Assembly (NCBI GenBank): GCA_035048495.1
Contig: CM068553.1
Span: forward strand, 18,229,190 to 18,293,189
DNA length: 64,000 bases
From: Euptelea pleiosperma
Taxonomy: Eukaryota > Streptophyta > Magnoliopsida > Ranunculales > Eupteleaceae
Reading direction: 5' to 3'
Shown here: positions 46,005 through 58,225 of the stretch, in pieces
Layout: each line of letters starts with the position of its first letter
How positions within the stretch are numbered: the stretch's first letter is position 1
Notes under the pieces: generated by a model
What the model saw: only the letters and a program-made list of their open reading frames with translations
The model's database searches: none
Told to the model about the DNA's origin: nothing
Program-made: the position numbers and the translations under genes

Positions 46005-49000
46005 TGATGAAAAATACTTTAAAAATTATTATAGGCCCACCTCCCTAATGGATTGATTGACGACTCTTCATTTGCATGAATCTGTCAGCATTGAGTAAAG
46101 CAAAAAATTTCCAACGAATATGACTTTATTATGGTCCCACCAAAACGTGCAATACAGTTATGGTGGAATTCTTTTCTCAACTAGCCTTAACTATTTACTT
46201 CGTCCACGGATGTTGTATTTTACATTTTGATTGCACGCTATGGACGGAGAAATGCATTGACTTTTTGATAAATAATTAGTCATTTGTTTGAATATAGTGT
46301 TCGATTCCTTCTTTGTTAGACCTAATAAGCAAACACAAAAATAGAGCTCCATCCGCAGCTTCGTAATTTTTACCTGCTCCCGAGCCTCTTATTTTTCTTC
46401 CCCGTCATTGACGGTAAACTAGTCATTTGTGTGAATTTCATGTTCGATCCCTTCTTTATTACACCTAATAAGCAAACAAGAAAACAGAGCTCCGTCAGCA
46501 ATTTCGTACTTCTTACTTGCTACTGGGCCTCTTACTTTTCTTCCCTGTCAATGACGATAAACTATTATTTTGAGGTTTTACATTTAGGCCCAACCTGGAA
46601 AATTATTTCACTAGGAAAAAATATATGTAGATAAATGATTTGGCATACAAATATTGTTCGAAACGTCGCAATATATTGGTCACATTAATCAAAGGATGGC
46701 TTGGATCATCCAAATCCAACTGCATCAGATTAGATGTTGGACGCATTCAACTAGTAAATAATTTGCCACAATGAGCGCAAATCTTGTGGGGCCTACCTCA
46801 ACTGTAAAAGGCCTCCGGTCCGGGACATCAAATCATTCTCCCATGCAAGGTACAAGTGGAGAGGTTGTGGCATAAAAACCAAACGAGTATATATAACTTT
46901 GCCAACTGAGAGTAAAACTTATTTGACTGCCCACAATACGAGTACATGTCACACTCTTAGAGGATTCTGATCATATGGATGTTTGTCCAATCCCTAGGTG
47001 GACCTACAAACCAAAAATAAACCTGATCGGTTATTTCTTAGCGTTGGATTGAAGTCATTTTCCTGGTTTGATTTTAACGGTACGAATTTGAGTATTATTG
47101 ACCATTATTTGGGTACAAAGATATATCCAAACATTTTAACTCACTAATCAGGCTGATTTTTGGTTTGTATGCCCATATAGGGATTGACCAAACATCCATT
47201 CGGTCAGCATCCTCTAAAAGTATCCCACGTGGCTCATATTCTGGGCGGTCCTCTAAAAGTATGCAACGTGGCTCATATTGTTGATCGCTAGTCTGAGCCA
47301 CATATCACACTCTTAAAGATCGCTGGCCGTATGGATGTTTGACCTAACTTTAGGTAGATCTACAGACTGAAAATTTGCCTAATCAATGATTTTTGGTATG
47401 TCGGTAGAAAGATCCAAAGGTTTGAAACCACTAATCAGGCTGATTATTTGTATGTCGGTCCAGCTAGCAATGGGCCAAACATCCATACGATAGAAAGTGC
47501 GACATCACTCATGCTATCAGTGGCGGATCCAGGATTTTGTTCCAGGGGCGACGGTCAAAGTGGGGCAGATGGGCCCACTGACCGCATGGATGTTTAGCCC
47601 ATCCTTTGATAGACATTAATATTCATACCAAAAATCAGCTTGTTTGGTGATTTATAACCTGTTGGATTTAGTACTGAGAATTCAACGGTTAGAATCATGC
47701 CTTAAAAAGTACTCAAATCTAATGGATAGAGATTGCCTATCAGGGTTTTTTAGTATGTACGTATATCGACCAATGGGGGGCTAAACATCCATCAGCAAAG
47801 TTCTCTACTCGATCCAAACCTAGATGAATCTAGGTAAAAATGAGTACAACTTTGTTGAAAACATCTGACGGACCACAATATGTTCCATGTCGCATACTCT
47901 AAAAGATCGCTGACTGTATGGATGTTTGGCGCAACCCTCGGTGGACGTTAGTGATTTCTAAGCGTTGGATTGGAGTTGCTTTCATAGGTTGATTTTTAAC
48001 CGTGTTATTTGGGCATTATTTGAGGTAAAAAGATCCAAAGGTTTGAAGTCACTAATCAAAATGATTTTTCGGTGAAAATTTTTGAAGCGAGGGATTTTTT
48101 AAGCAGCGAAATAGTGGCCAATCACATCACACCAGTTCGCTGTTCAAGAGCATTTATGGATTTGTTCAAAAGCATGAGCGGGATTGTGGGGTCGTGTGAT
48201 TGGCCATTGTTTTGCTGCTTCAAAAAGATAGGTCCACCTAGAAATGGGACAAACATCCATACAGTCAGTGGTCTCTAAAAGTATGCCATGTGCATGGCTC
48301 ATACTGTTGTCCGTCATCAACATTGATAATGGACATCCGTCGGCAAAGTTACACTTCCCAAAAATCATTGTGCCTAGTTACTATAATCCGAACTCTGAAA
48401 ATTGCGGCCTGTTTTTTTTTTTTGGGGGGCTGTGGGACGCATAAAAACGCAGTACATGGTAATGGATATGGTTGGCAACCATTGTTGAACCTACACACTA
48501 AAAATCAATTTGGTTGGACCTTGGTTATCTCTAGCCGTTGAATTTGAGCTTTTTACCAGGGTAATTTATAACCGGTTTATTTCGAGCATATTTTGGGTAC
48601 AAATAAAATGGCTACAGATCACGAACTAGACTGATTTTTGGTGTATAAGTCTGTCAAGGTGTGCGGCACTTATTTGTCAGTGGGCCCCGAAAGAGTGTCA
48701 GCTGTTGCTTTATGTGGGCCCCACAAAATGTTGCTTCTCACGGTAAAAAAAATTTTAGGCCACGACGAACGGTAAACCTGAAAAAAATAAACGGAAAATT
48801 TTTTAAACAAAAAATAATTTTAAACTATTTATAAAAACAGATAATTTCTTTTGAAAATTTACAAAAAAAGTAACTAGACCCTTTGAAAGAGCGTCTCTCC
48901 CATCAAGGCTGACATACGCCCTTTTGAAGGACGTCTGTCTGAAAAGGACGTTTGCCCATTGAGGAGGAAAACTTCTGTCACAGCCACGTGGCACACTCTT

Positions 49001-49480
49001 AGTGGACGCTGACCTTATGGATGTTTGGCTAATCACTAGGTGGACCTGGAAACAAAAAAATCAGCATGATTAGTGACTTACAACCTTTGGATCTATGTCT
49101 GCCTTAATTTTTGTCGGCCTTAATTTTGGTTACTTTTTTTGCACTTTTCAAATGTTTTATCTGTTCTTATAAATAGTTTTGTTCAAAAAATTTTGGGAAA
49201 AATAAATTTAGTCTGTGGAAAATTTTTCCATGTGGAACTATAGAGCGAAGAAATGTGCGACCTGGCCCATTGACCCATGAATGAATGTGCATGATGGACC
49301 TACTAGAAGGACAACTCATCGACTGAAGCAACAAAATTTACCTCCGTTTTTTCCATGAAGAGGTTGTACGCCCATCCTCTTCATAAACACAACCGGATTG
49401 GGGCGTTACCGTCCCTTATAACGTTGGTTACAACGTCTTTTCAAACTCTGTTATCAGTAACAACAGTTAACAAGTGAAAG
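46005..49480 (+). repeat. WAK upstream module, copy 2
   Basis: Matches copy 1 (20195-23371 plus 29607-29935) without the Helitron, and leads directly into the promoter and first exon of WAK-B. It holds two units of the 140-bp tandem repeat (46285-46565), several copies of the ~290-bp inverted-repeat family and the CAGGATTTTGTTCCAGGGG block (47530). No gene other than WAK-B follows. Confidence 0.75.
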
Positions 49481-49543
49481 AAGAGCAAAAGAGAAATCCG
49501 TGAGCAACTTCCTAGTTCTTTCTTAATTAGCCTCTCGGCCTCC

Positions 49544-49552
49544 TATTTAAAG
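49544..49552 (+). promoter_or_regulatory. TATA box of WAK-B
   Basis: TATTTAAAG lies about 50 bp before the WAK-B start codon. The corresponding stretch of about 45 bp is missing in front of WAK-C. Confidence 0.45.
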
Positions 49553-50571
49553 GGAAGAAATGTCAGTAATATTTACTATCAACACATAAGAAAATGATGA
49601 AAGAAAGAAGTGGATCCACGGTTCTGCTATTGCTTTTGCTTCATCTACTCTTGTTATTTCAGGCAACTGACCTAGCATATATCCACATCTCAATTAACCT
49701 TGCCCCGTTGCCAAGAAACATGTGGAAACAATGTGAGCATTCCCTACCCGTTCGGCCTCCAAGAAGGATGCTATAGGGAAGCCTGGTACAAAATAACATG
49801 TAACGGCACCAAACCCTTCTTGAGTACTTTTAACGTTGAGATTCTAGATATATACTGGTCCGGTTATGTGATCATCAATGGTAAGTATGTCAGCGACTGT
49901 TATGACTCGCGAGGGGTGAGACTTGCCGATTCAAGGGAGTCCTTGGCCTGGCCCGATTTGAGGGGAAGCCTTTTCAGCTATTCAGCCAACTTCAACAAGT
50001 TCACGGCAATTGGTTGTGACACCCTCGCATTCTTCGGTGATTCCATAGGGCAAGGCTTCTAGAGCGGGTGCATGTCAATTCAATTGGAAGGGAATTCTTG
50101 CTCCGGTAATGGTTGTTGCCAGGTCAACATTCCCCGGGGACTTAAGACGTTTAACACCAGTCTCGAAAGCAGATACAACCACACAAAATACTGGGAGTAC
50201 AACCCCTGCAGCTATGCCTTCCTATCTTCTCTAAATTACTTCACTTTCAATGTATCGGATCCCTTCACTTTCAATAGAACTCGGATTCCGGTGTTTCTAG
50301 AGTGGGCATTTGGGAACGAGACATGCGAAGAAGCTCAAAGAGGTGACTCGGCGTCTTATGCTTGCGTTTCCGCAAATAGCGAATTTGCTAACAACACCAA
50401 TGGCCCTGGATATGGGTGTTACTGCAAGCAGGGCTACCGAGGGCATCCTTATCTTCCCGAAGGATGCCAAGGTAATTAAGTTGTTTATTTTCTATGGCCA
50501 AAGGTGGCTTATATGACCAGAAAAAATTGATGACAGTGAATGACAGCCATAGGTTTCTGTACCAAGTGTAC

Positions 50572-50840
50572 CCCACTTCTAATAGGTTCATTGCTCCGGC
50601 CAGAATACGATTAATCCGGCATGGGTTACGTGAGCCCCGAGTAGTTTACTGGACAAATTGATAAGTCGGGCATTCCCGGCCCACCAAGCGGTTTCTTGGT
50701 CACGACCAGCTAAAGTTAAAGTTCTATTAAAGAGCGTTTCAACGGGGTAGAACCTCCTCAAGGAATATAAGGTTTTCATGAGGCTGATCCTGAGCCGCCA
50801 TCCAAGCACGAAATTCGTTTAAAAGAATTTTTTGGTGGGT
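50572..50840 (-). pseudogene. psbC: Plastid psbD/psbC fragment in nuclear DNA (NUPT)
   Basis: On the minus strand the end of psbD ([16 protein letters not shown]) overlaps the start of psbC ([18 protein letters not shown], then [20 protein letters not shown]), the normal plastid arrangement of the photosystem II D2 and CP43 genes. It sits in intron 1 of WAK-B. The sequence GTTTCTGTACCAAGTGTA is present on both sides (about 50554-50571 and 50839-50856). WAK-C has one such sequence and no insert at this place. It is broken at both ends. Confidence 0.85.
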
Positions 50841-51557
50841 TTCTGTACCAAGTGTAGCAATAACACAGAAATCTACGGCAGTCATTCACTGGAATCAAAT
50901 TTCCAAAATATACTATACGCTTTAAAACTAGAACAGGGGGAATTTATAACGTATTACTAATTACTTAATTTGAAATTTCAATGGTGTTACAAAAGTATAC
51001 CCTTAAATTATAATTTATAGGGAGCTATGATGTAACAAAAGGAGAACAAAATTAAGTTTCTTTGAGGGGATCTGCAATTTGAAGGACTTCTCTTCTGCTT
51101 CAAAATTTTGATACAAAAGTCTGTGTCAAAATTTGGAGTCCCCCTCTCAAACTCCCAAAATTCCACGTGGATGTTTGCACCCATGAATGTATCGGCCACC
51201 CCTTGATGCACATGTACACCAAAAAGAAGCCTGACTGGTGATTTCTAGTAGGGCTGGCAATGGATCGGGTTCGAGTCGGATCGGTACTGATCCGGACCTG
51301 ATCCGATAAGAAATCCAATTGATCCGGACCCGATCGGATCAATAAAAATCAGTTCCGGTACCGATCCGATATGATTGGATCGGTTCCTGGTCCGATCCGA
51401 TCCAATCCGATTTCATATGTATATAACTAGTGGGTGCCCCATGCCATCGGCACTCCTCGACAAAGAATTTGCCAAAATCAGGTGATTGGCAGAGATCCAC
51501 CGTCCATTTGGGGGAGGGATTAGATCTCGACCCTTCTTTATCGATGCTTATAAGAGG

Positions 51558-52422
51558 GGGAATTTTTGACATACCCCCATGTTATCTTTAAAATTTGACA
51601 TACGTACCCCTCCACAATTTGAAAAATCTGACATACCCCCCTATGACTCGGTCCACTGTCATTTGACTAGTGTTGACCCGAGTTGACTACCAAATTTTAT
51701 ATTAAATGGCAAAAATACCCTTGTCTTCAACCTTAGAACAAGGGTTTGGGCCAAACCCCAAATCAAACGGCTGTGGTGGACGGCCACCCAAGAGATTCCA
51801 ATGGGTTGGCCGCCCATCACCGGCGACCAACCCACCGGAGTCTCATGCCGGGCTGGCCACCACTTCGGCAATAATTTAAAACCCAAGGTTAAAAAAAAAA
51901 AACACAAAGCATACAATTTTAGTTTTAAAATTTTCATTAACAAAAATGAAAAATAAGACAAAGCAATTTATATTTTAAGCTTTTGAGATGTGGATTTTGG
52001 AAAGATGGGTTCTCCCAATTTTAAAATTTTATTCTACAATAAAATCCATAAAAAATTCCGATTCATTCTTGAGTTTTATTTATTTTTTGGGGTTTTTTCT
52101 TTTCAATATTTGTTTAATTCATCAAAAACCAAAAAAAAAAAAAATCTCAAGTTTACCAACATGGGTTTTAATTTTTATTTGAAATCGCCGCTTTTCATGC
52201 TTGATTTGGGGTATGGGTTTTTGCCTAAACCCAAACCCTTGTGATCTAATGTTGAGGACAAGGGCAATTTCGTCCTTTAATACAAAATTAGGTAGTCAAC
52301 TCGGGTCAACACTGGTCAAATGACAGTGGACCGAGTCATAGGGGGTTATGTCAGCTTTTTCAAATTGTAGGGGGGCATGGCAAATTTTAAAGTTAACATG
52401 GGGGGGTATGTCAAAAATTCCC
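51558..52422. mobile_element. Mutator-like element with long inverted repeats
   Basis: 865 bp. Ends GGGAATTTTTGACATACC and reverse complement; the terminal inverted repeats run for about 190 bp (including ACTCGGTCCACTGTCATTTG and its counterpart near 52320). The flanks 51549-51557 and 52423-52431 are both TATAAGAGG, an exact 9-bp duplication typical of Mutator-like elements. The central 500 bp include a GC-richer stretch (51770-51870) that may be captured DNA; I do not recognise it. No transposase. Confidence 0.9.
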
Positions 52423-52431
52423 TATAAGAGG

Positions 52432-54180
52432 AGGTATAAGTAGGGAGACAACCAATGTGTTTTGTAATATAGAATATTAAATGGCCCCTGCCCACGACAC
52501 TCTCTGACAAAAGCGTTTGCAAAAATTGGGTGCCTTCAGCACTCAAACGTTATAACGGACTGGGGCGTAACCGTTTTTCCATTATAATGGCTGTTATAAC
52601 GGATTGTAACGCACAGAGGGAGAAATGAAAAAATAATAGAAATAACAAAAAATAACGGTGTTGAAATTTAAATTTTGAATAAATTGAAGTCGAATGAGGT
52701 GGATTGAGTGGCTGAAATCTAACCGTCCACATTAGATCGATGGATTTGATCTCAACCACTCTTTATCTAACCGTCCACATTAGATGGATGGATAAGATAA
52801 GAGAATACAACTAAGTTGTCTTGATATATGCATGGGTAGCCCGTGCCTGCGGCACTTTCCGACAAAGTGTTTGTCAAAATTGGGTGGGAGTTAATCTCAG
52901 CCATCGATATTAGTGGATCTCAGCTACTCATTATTGAAGCCATATAAGATAAGAGGGGTATAAGAAAACCATTAAATTTCCGTTAAATTTTATTTTCTTT
53001 TAAATTTTAAATTTTGAATTTTAAAATTTGAATTTCAGCACCACTTTTTCCATTAAAATCATTGAAATCCATTTTTTTCATTTTTGCCCCTGGCCGTTTC
53101 AATCCGTTTTAACAGTAACACCCCTCTCAAGGCAAAAAAAGTGGGGCCCCTGAGCCTGACCCTTTGGCTATATGTAAATCCAACCTATTTCATTCCTTAT
53201 ATGTAGGTAAATAGTAGGTGACCCATGCCCACGGCACTCATCAACAAAGCATTTGTCAAAATTGGGTGTGAGTGGCTGAGATCCACCGTCTATTGGGTGT
53301 GATAAGATCTCGGCCATCCTTTATGAAGCCAGATAAGAGGGGGAGACAACCGTCCTGCTTTGTTATATAGACTAGTGGGTGCCCCGTGCCATCGGCACTC
53401 CTGGACAAAGAATTTGCCAAAATAAGGTGAGTGGCAGAGATCCACCGTCCATTTGGGGGAGGATTAGAGGAGGTATAAGGTGGGAGACAACCAATGTGTT
53501 TTGTTATATAAAATAGTAAATGGCCCATGTCCACGGCACTCTCCGACAAAAGCGTTTGCAAAAATTGGGTGCCTTCGGCACTCAAACGGTATAAAGGATT
53601 GGGACGTTACAATTTTTCCCATTATAAGGGCTATTATAACGGATTGTAACGCACAGAGGGAGAAATGGGGAAATAACAGAAATAACAAAAAATAACAGTG
53701 TTGAAATTTAAATTTTGAATAAATTGAGGTCAAATGAGGCGGATTGAGTGGCTGAAATCTAACCGTCCACATTAGATCGATGGATTTGATCTCAACCACT
53801 CTTTGTCTAACCGTCCACATTAGATGGATGGATAAGATAAGAGAATTTCAGCACCACTTTTTTCCATTAAAATCCATTAAAAACCATTTTTTCTATATTT
53901 GCCCTTGGCCATTTCAATCCGTTTTAACAGTAACACCCCTCTCGAGACATAAAAAGTGGGGCTCTTGGGCCTGACCCTTGGGCTATATGTAAATCCAACC
54001 CATTTCATTCCTTATATGTAGGTAAATAGTAGGTGACCCGTACCCATGGCACTCATCGACAAAGCGTTTGTTAAAATTGGATGTAAGTGGCTGAAATCCA
54101 CTGTCCATTTGGTGTGATCTCTGCTGTCCTTTATGAAGCCGCATAAGCGGGGGAAACAACCGTCCTGTTTTGTTATATAG
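52432..54180. repeat. Related repeat units inside the hAT-like element
   Basis: A unit with GGGTGCCCCGTGCCATCGGC or variants, ATTTG.CAAAAT.GGGTG, GAGATCCACCGTCCATTTG and ending GTTTTGTTATATA recurs near 51430, 52440, 52840, 53215, 53380, 53520 and 54030. AACGG-rich blocks (52548-52640, 53585-53660) and TTGAAATTTAAATTTTGAAT blocks alternate with them. They look like serial duplications of a small element. Confidence 0.6.
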
Positions 54181-54511
54181 ATATGTATACATGTATAATC
54201 CCATTAGGCATATATTTAAATAATATATATTCAAATATATTTATGCAATTAAATGTATTTTATATATAGTATAGATATCGGGTCTATATCGGATCGGAAC
54301 AAGGTCGATTAGGTAACGATCAGATAAGAAATCGGATCAACAATTTGTGATCCGGTACCGATCCGGTAACGAAAAATAAAATTCCGGACCAGGTTTTTTC
54401 GGATCGGATCTGGGGTTTGATCAGATCTATTGCCAGCCCTAATTTCTAGCTGTTGCTTTGATTTCAAATTAGCTAACGTGGGTTATCTTATATTTTCTGG
54501 GCTTGATCAAG

Positions 54512-54712
54512 ATATCGATGAGTGTGTGGACCCGGACTTGAACTCAGACATGTGGGATGTTAAAGGCTATGCGTTATGCACCAATATGAATGGGATTTAC
54601 AGCTGCTCTTGTCCACATGGCTACCATGACGACGGTTTTTTAAATGGAAGCCGCTGCACACCTGATCCTAAAGCATCTCCAGGGATACGTCTCGTGGCAG
54701 ATAACACTAACC
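54512..54712 (+). pseudogene. WAK-B EGF exon, five of six cysteines
   Basis: Reads DIDECVDPD, then a segment without the second cysteine, then CTNMNGIYSCSCPHGYHDDG and FLNGSRC. Frame intact, but the donor that follows this exon in WAK-A (CTAGGTAAGG) is changed to CTCGTGGCAG. Confidence 0.75.
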
Positions 54713-55627
54713 CTTAAAATCACATCTCAACAATAACAAGACGTCTCGCGCACCCATGATATTTGACACTTAATTTCCATGTGTTAGAAGCGGGTCTGTC
54801 TTTATCTTTATGTGCACCTCTATAGAGGTAAGGTCCATTAATAATAGAGACCATCAAAGTGGGTCAAATGGGCCTAATGACCGACAGATTTGAGAAATCA
54901 TGAGCTTGATATACTAGTCCATGGGAGAAAAAACATTGGGTGGGTTCCAAGCCCATGAGGAACAAAATGCTCAAATCCAACAGCTAGAAATGATTTTTCT
55001 TTATCATTTTGAAATTTAAACTTTTTGAAAACCGCGTTGACCTGTTTTTCAGAAACGGTGAAGAGAGACAGGTCCATGTGGCACATTCTTTCAGGTCAAG
55101 TGACCCCATCAATGGTTTGTCCACACCTTGGTTGGCCTAATCACCAAAAATCATCATGATTGATGATTTCTAGCCTTTGGATATGAGCACTTTTTCATCA
55201 CATGCTCCATGAACATGCCTATAGGTTGGTTTCAAGCCCATGGTACGTAGGTTTGTAAGGTGTGGACAAACCGGAAATATGTTAGATGTGGAGGACTTTG
55301 GATGCAATCAACGTAGATGAATCTCGTGGTCCTACATAGCACATTTTTTGGGCCCACTAACCGCACGGATGTTTTGCCCACCTTTTGTTGGATATACATA
55401 CAAAAACTCAACCTGATCGGTTGTTTCTAGCCATCGATTTTAGTACTTTTTTAGGATTGATTTAACAGTTAGATTTAAGCAGAATTTTTGTGTAGAAAAT
55501 CCGACGGCTAAAATCATCTATCAGCTGATTTTTTGTTTATCCACCAATGAGTTGGCTAAACATCCATGTGGTAAGTGGGCCCAAAAAAATGATCTATGTA
55601 GGGCCACGAGAGTCCTCTGCATCAACT
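54713..55627 (+). other. Remnant of WAK-B intron 2
   Basis: Contains a MITE (55285-55627) related to the one at 3183-3520 in WAK-A intron 2. After GGGCCACGAGAGTCCTCTGC at about 55600-55620 the WAK-A-like sequence stops and upstream-module sequence of WAK-C begins. The missing part would have held the kinase exon. Confidence 0.55.
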
Positions 55628-58145
55628 GCAAGGGGAATCCTCCGGTACGTCAGTCAACAAACTTCTCATGTTTGCCTAAGTCCACCTAGGTGTGGGCCGA
55701 GTAGAACCTTGCTCACGTCCCGACCACAGTATGAGCCATGCACATGCCACTTTCTTAAAGATCACTGATAGTATGGATGCTTGGCCCAACCCTAATTGGA
55801 CCGACAGACCAAAAATTAGCCTGATTAGTGAATTCTAAGCGTGGATTGGAATCGTTTTCATGGGTCAATTTTAAACCGTGAAATTTGAGCGTTATTTGCT
55901 GAGAAATGTCCAAAGTTTGAAATTACTAATCAGGCTGATTTTTGGTACGTCAGTACAGCTATCAATGGGCCAACCATCCATACGATCTCGGTTGATAAAA
56001 AAAGTGCCACATAGCTCATAATGTGGTCCGGAGTCCGGCCCTTACTAGATGAATATACACAAAAATGAGTAAAACTTTGTTGACAGGCGTCGGACCACAA
56101 TGTCCCATGTAGCATACTCTTAAAGATCATTGACTGTATGGATGTTTGGCCCAACCTGGACCTATAGACCAAAATTAGCCTGATTAGTAATCTTGAAGCG
56201 TTGGATTGGAGATGTTTTTTAATGGGTTGATTTTTAACCATGTTATTTGAGCATTATTTGGGGTAAAAGATCCAAAGGTTTGAAATCACTAATCAAGCTG
56301 ATTCTTCAGATGTAAGTAGGTCCACATAGGAATGGGCCAAACATACGTACGAAAGAGTGTCTGGTGTTAAAATTAGAGTAATTACATTATAGATATATTA
56401 TGTATTCTGGAATTTAGAGTAATATATTATGACATTATATTCTGGAATATTCAAAAATTCGACTAGGAACAATGACGTTAACCATTGATCTATTCACATT
56501 TTGATAGACCATTAATCAATTTGTTTGTCTCATGTGTGCCACTTGTTATGTCACATCTTTGAGAAAATTCTAGATGTCATAAATTTACGCATCACTACTT
56601 ATACATGTCAGTGGGCCCACATTACATTCTGAAATATTCTTCTCTTAAATCATGTAGACCCATCTCCTTATACATGTGATTCCTCAATCATATGGCAATT
56701 TTTTCAAATAATTTACAAATTTTATACATTATGACAACAAAATGAATTATTTGGCCTTCTAATCTGTGAAGTTTTGAACTTGATGGAGTAATTTGTGAAG
56801 TATTTGCGGATGATTTCTGAATTGATCCTAAATTATTGGAAGAATACTTTTCTTAATGTCAGAAATTAACAAATCATCAATCATATATATCTGGTCTACT
56901 ATTTCGGGTCCACTGGCCAACCCAGCCATAGGCTGCATAGTCCCCACGGCAGTGCAACACCGTGGGGGCTAAATGCCCAGAGAGAGAGAGAGAGTGTGTG
57001 TGTGTGTGAGGAGAGATTGAGAGAGTTACAGTGCAGAGAAAGGGAGTAGGGGGATTGAAAGAGTTACAGTGGAGAGAGAGGGAGAGAGAGAGACGAAGAA
57101 GTAGGGTAGGGTGCCGAGCTGAAAATGAAAGGGCATTTTGGTCCACGTGGGGTGCCCAGTTGAAGACGTGGGGCGCCTGTAGAGCGACCCAAAAGAAAAA
57201 GGTTTTGTCAATTTTTGAAGTTGAGGGCTTACCCCCCTAGCTACGCCACTGTATGCTGTGGTCCATGTCGGAAACTCTAAAAGATCGCTGACCGTATGGA
57301 TGTTTGGCCCAACCCTAGGTGGACATTAGTGATTTATAAGCATTGGATTGGAGTTGTTTTCATTTGTTTATTAACCGTGTTATTTGCCGTAAAAAGATCC
57401 AGAGGTTTGAAGTCACTAATCAAAATTATTTTTTCGTATGTAGGTCCACCTAGAAATGGGACAAACATCCATAGTCAGTGGTCATTAAAAGTATGCCATG
57501 TGGCTCATACTGTGATCCATCGTCAACATTGATAATGGACGCAAAAATCATCATGCCTAGTAACTATAATCTGAACTCCGAAAATTGGGGCCTTTTTTTT
57601 CCGTTGGCCCGACGCATAAAAACGCAGTACATGGTAATGGATGGTTGGCAACCATTGATGAACCTACACACCAAAAATCAATCTGATCGGTGATCTCTAG
57701 CTGTTGAATTTGAGCTTCTTTGATGGGGTGATTTATAACCAGTTGATTCAAGCATATTTTGGGTATACAAATCAAATGACATATCACGAATGAGGCTGAT
57801 TTTTGGTGTATAAGTCTTGTCAGTGGGCCCCGAACGAGTGTCAGGTGTCTAGGTTCTCACGGTAAAAAATGTCACCACGACGAACCGTAAATCTGAAAAC
57901 AATAAATTTAGTCTGTGGAACATTTTTCCATGTAGAACTGTGGAGCAAAGAAATGTGCGACCTGGCCCACTGACCCATGAATGAATGTGGTGGACCTACT
58001 GGAAGGACCACTCATCAACTGGTGGAACAAAATTTCCCTCCGCCAGCTCTTTCCAGGGGGAAGATTTTGTACGCACGTCGTCTTCTCTAACACAACAGGA
58101 CTGGGGCGTTACCGTTATAACGATGGTTAGCAACTAGCAACTAGT
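55628..58145 (+). repeat. WAK upstream module, copy 3
   Basis: Shortened relative of copies 1 and 2: 56430-56890 matches 19130-19690, 57240-57900 matches 22240-22950 and 47890-48760, and 57900-58130 matches 49195-49460. 56890-57240 is a separate insert with GAGA and GTGT runs. Leads into WAK-C. No other gene. Confidence 0.7.
56977..57010. repeat. (GA)n(GT)n microsatellite
   Basis: A GA run followed directly by a GT run. Confidence 0.85.
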
Positions 58146-58225
58146 CAATGTTTTCTCGCAAAAGAGAAACCCGCGATCAACTTCGTAGTTATTTCTTAAT
58201 AATCCTATCTTACACAAGAAAAGAG

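Larger units (their letters stand above)
51249..54441. mobile_element. 3.2-kb hAT-like non-autonomous element
   Basis: Ends TAGGGCTGGCAAT and ATTGCCAGCCCTA. The flanks 51241-51248 and 54442-54449 are both ATTTCTAG, an exact 8-bp duplication. WAK-A and WAK-C lack the element at the same intron position. Both subterminal regions (51265-51420 and 54280-54420) are packed with GATCCG/CGGATC motifs, as in hAT elements. No transposase frame is found. It contains a nested Mutator-like element (51558-52422) and repeated units (52430-54180). Confidence 0.85.
49594..54712 (+). pseudogene. WAKL: WAK-B: broken WAK gene without kinase
   Basis: Exon 1 (49594-50471) encodes a signal peptide and the galacturonan-binding WAK domain; exon 2 (54512 to about 54712) encodes the calcium-binding EGF domain. 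Damage: four extra bases near 49678 relative to WAK-C put the signal peptide and the domain in different frames; an in-frame TAG is at 50060-50062 where WAK-C has CAG; the exon is further shortened after that; the second EGF cysteine is lost; the donor after the EGF exon is gone; no transmembrane-kinase exon follows before WAK-C. Intron 1 has gained a plastid fragment and a hAT-like element. It cannot make a receptor. Confidence 0.85.

Noticed and set aside
51659..51961. 100-codon minus-strand frame in the Mutator-like element
   Set aside because: No transposase or other domain recognised; runs through the inverted-repeat arm.
58148..58225. Earlier in-frame ATG for WAK-C
   Set aside because: WAK-B homology and the signal peptide start at 58226; the added 26 residues are hydrophilic.
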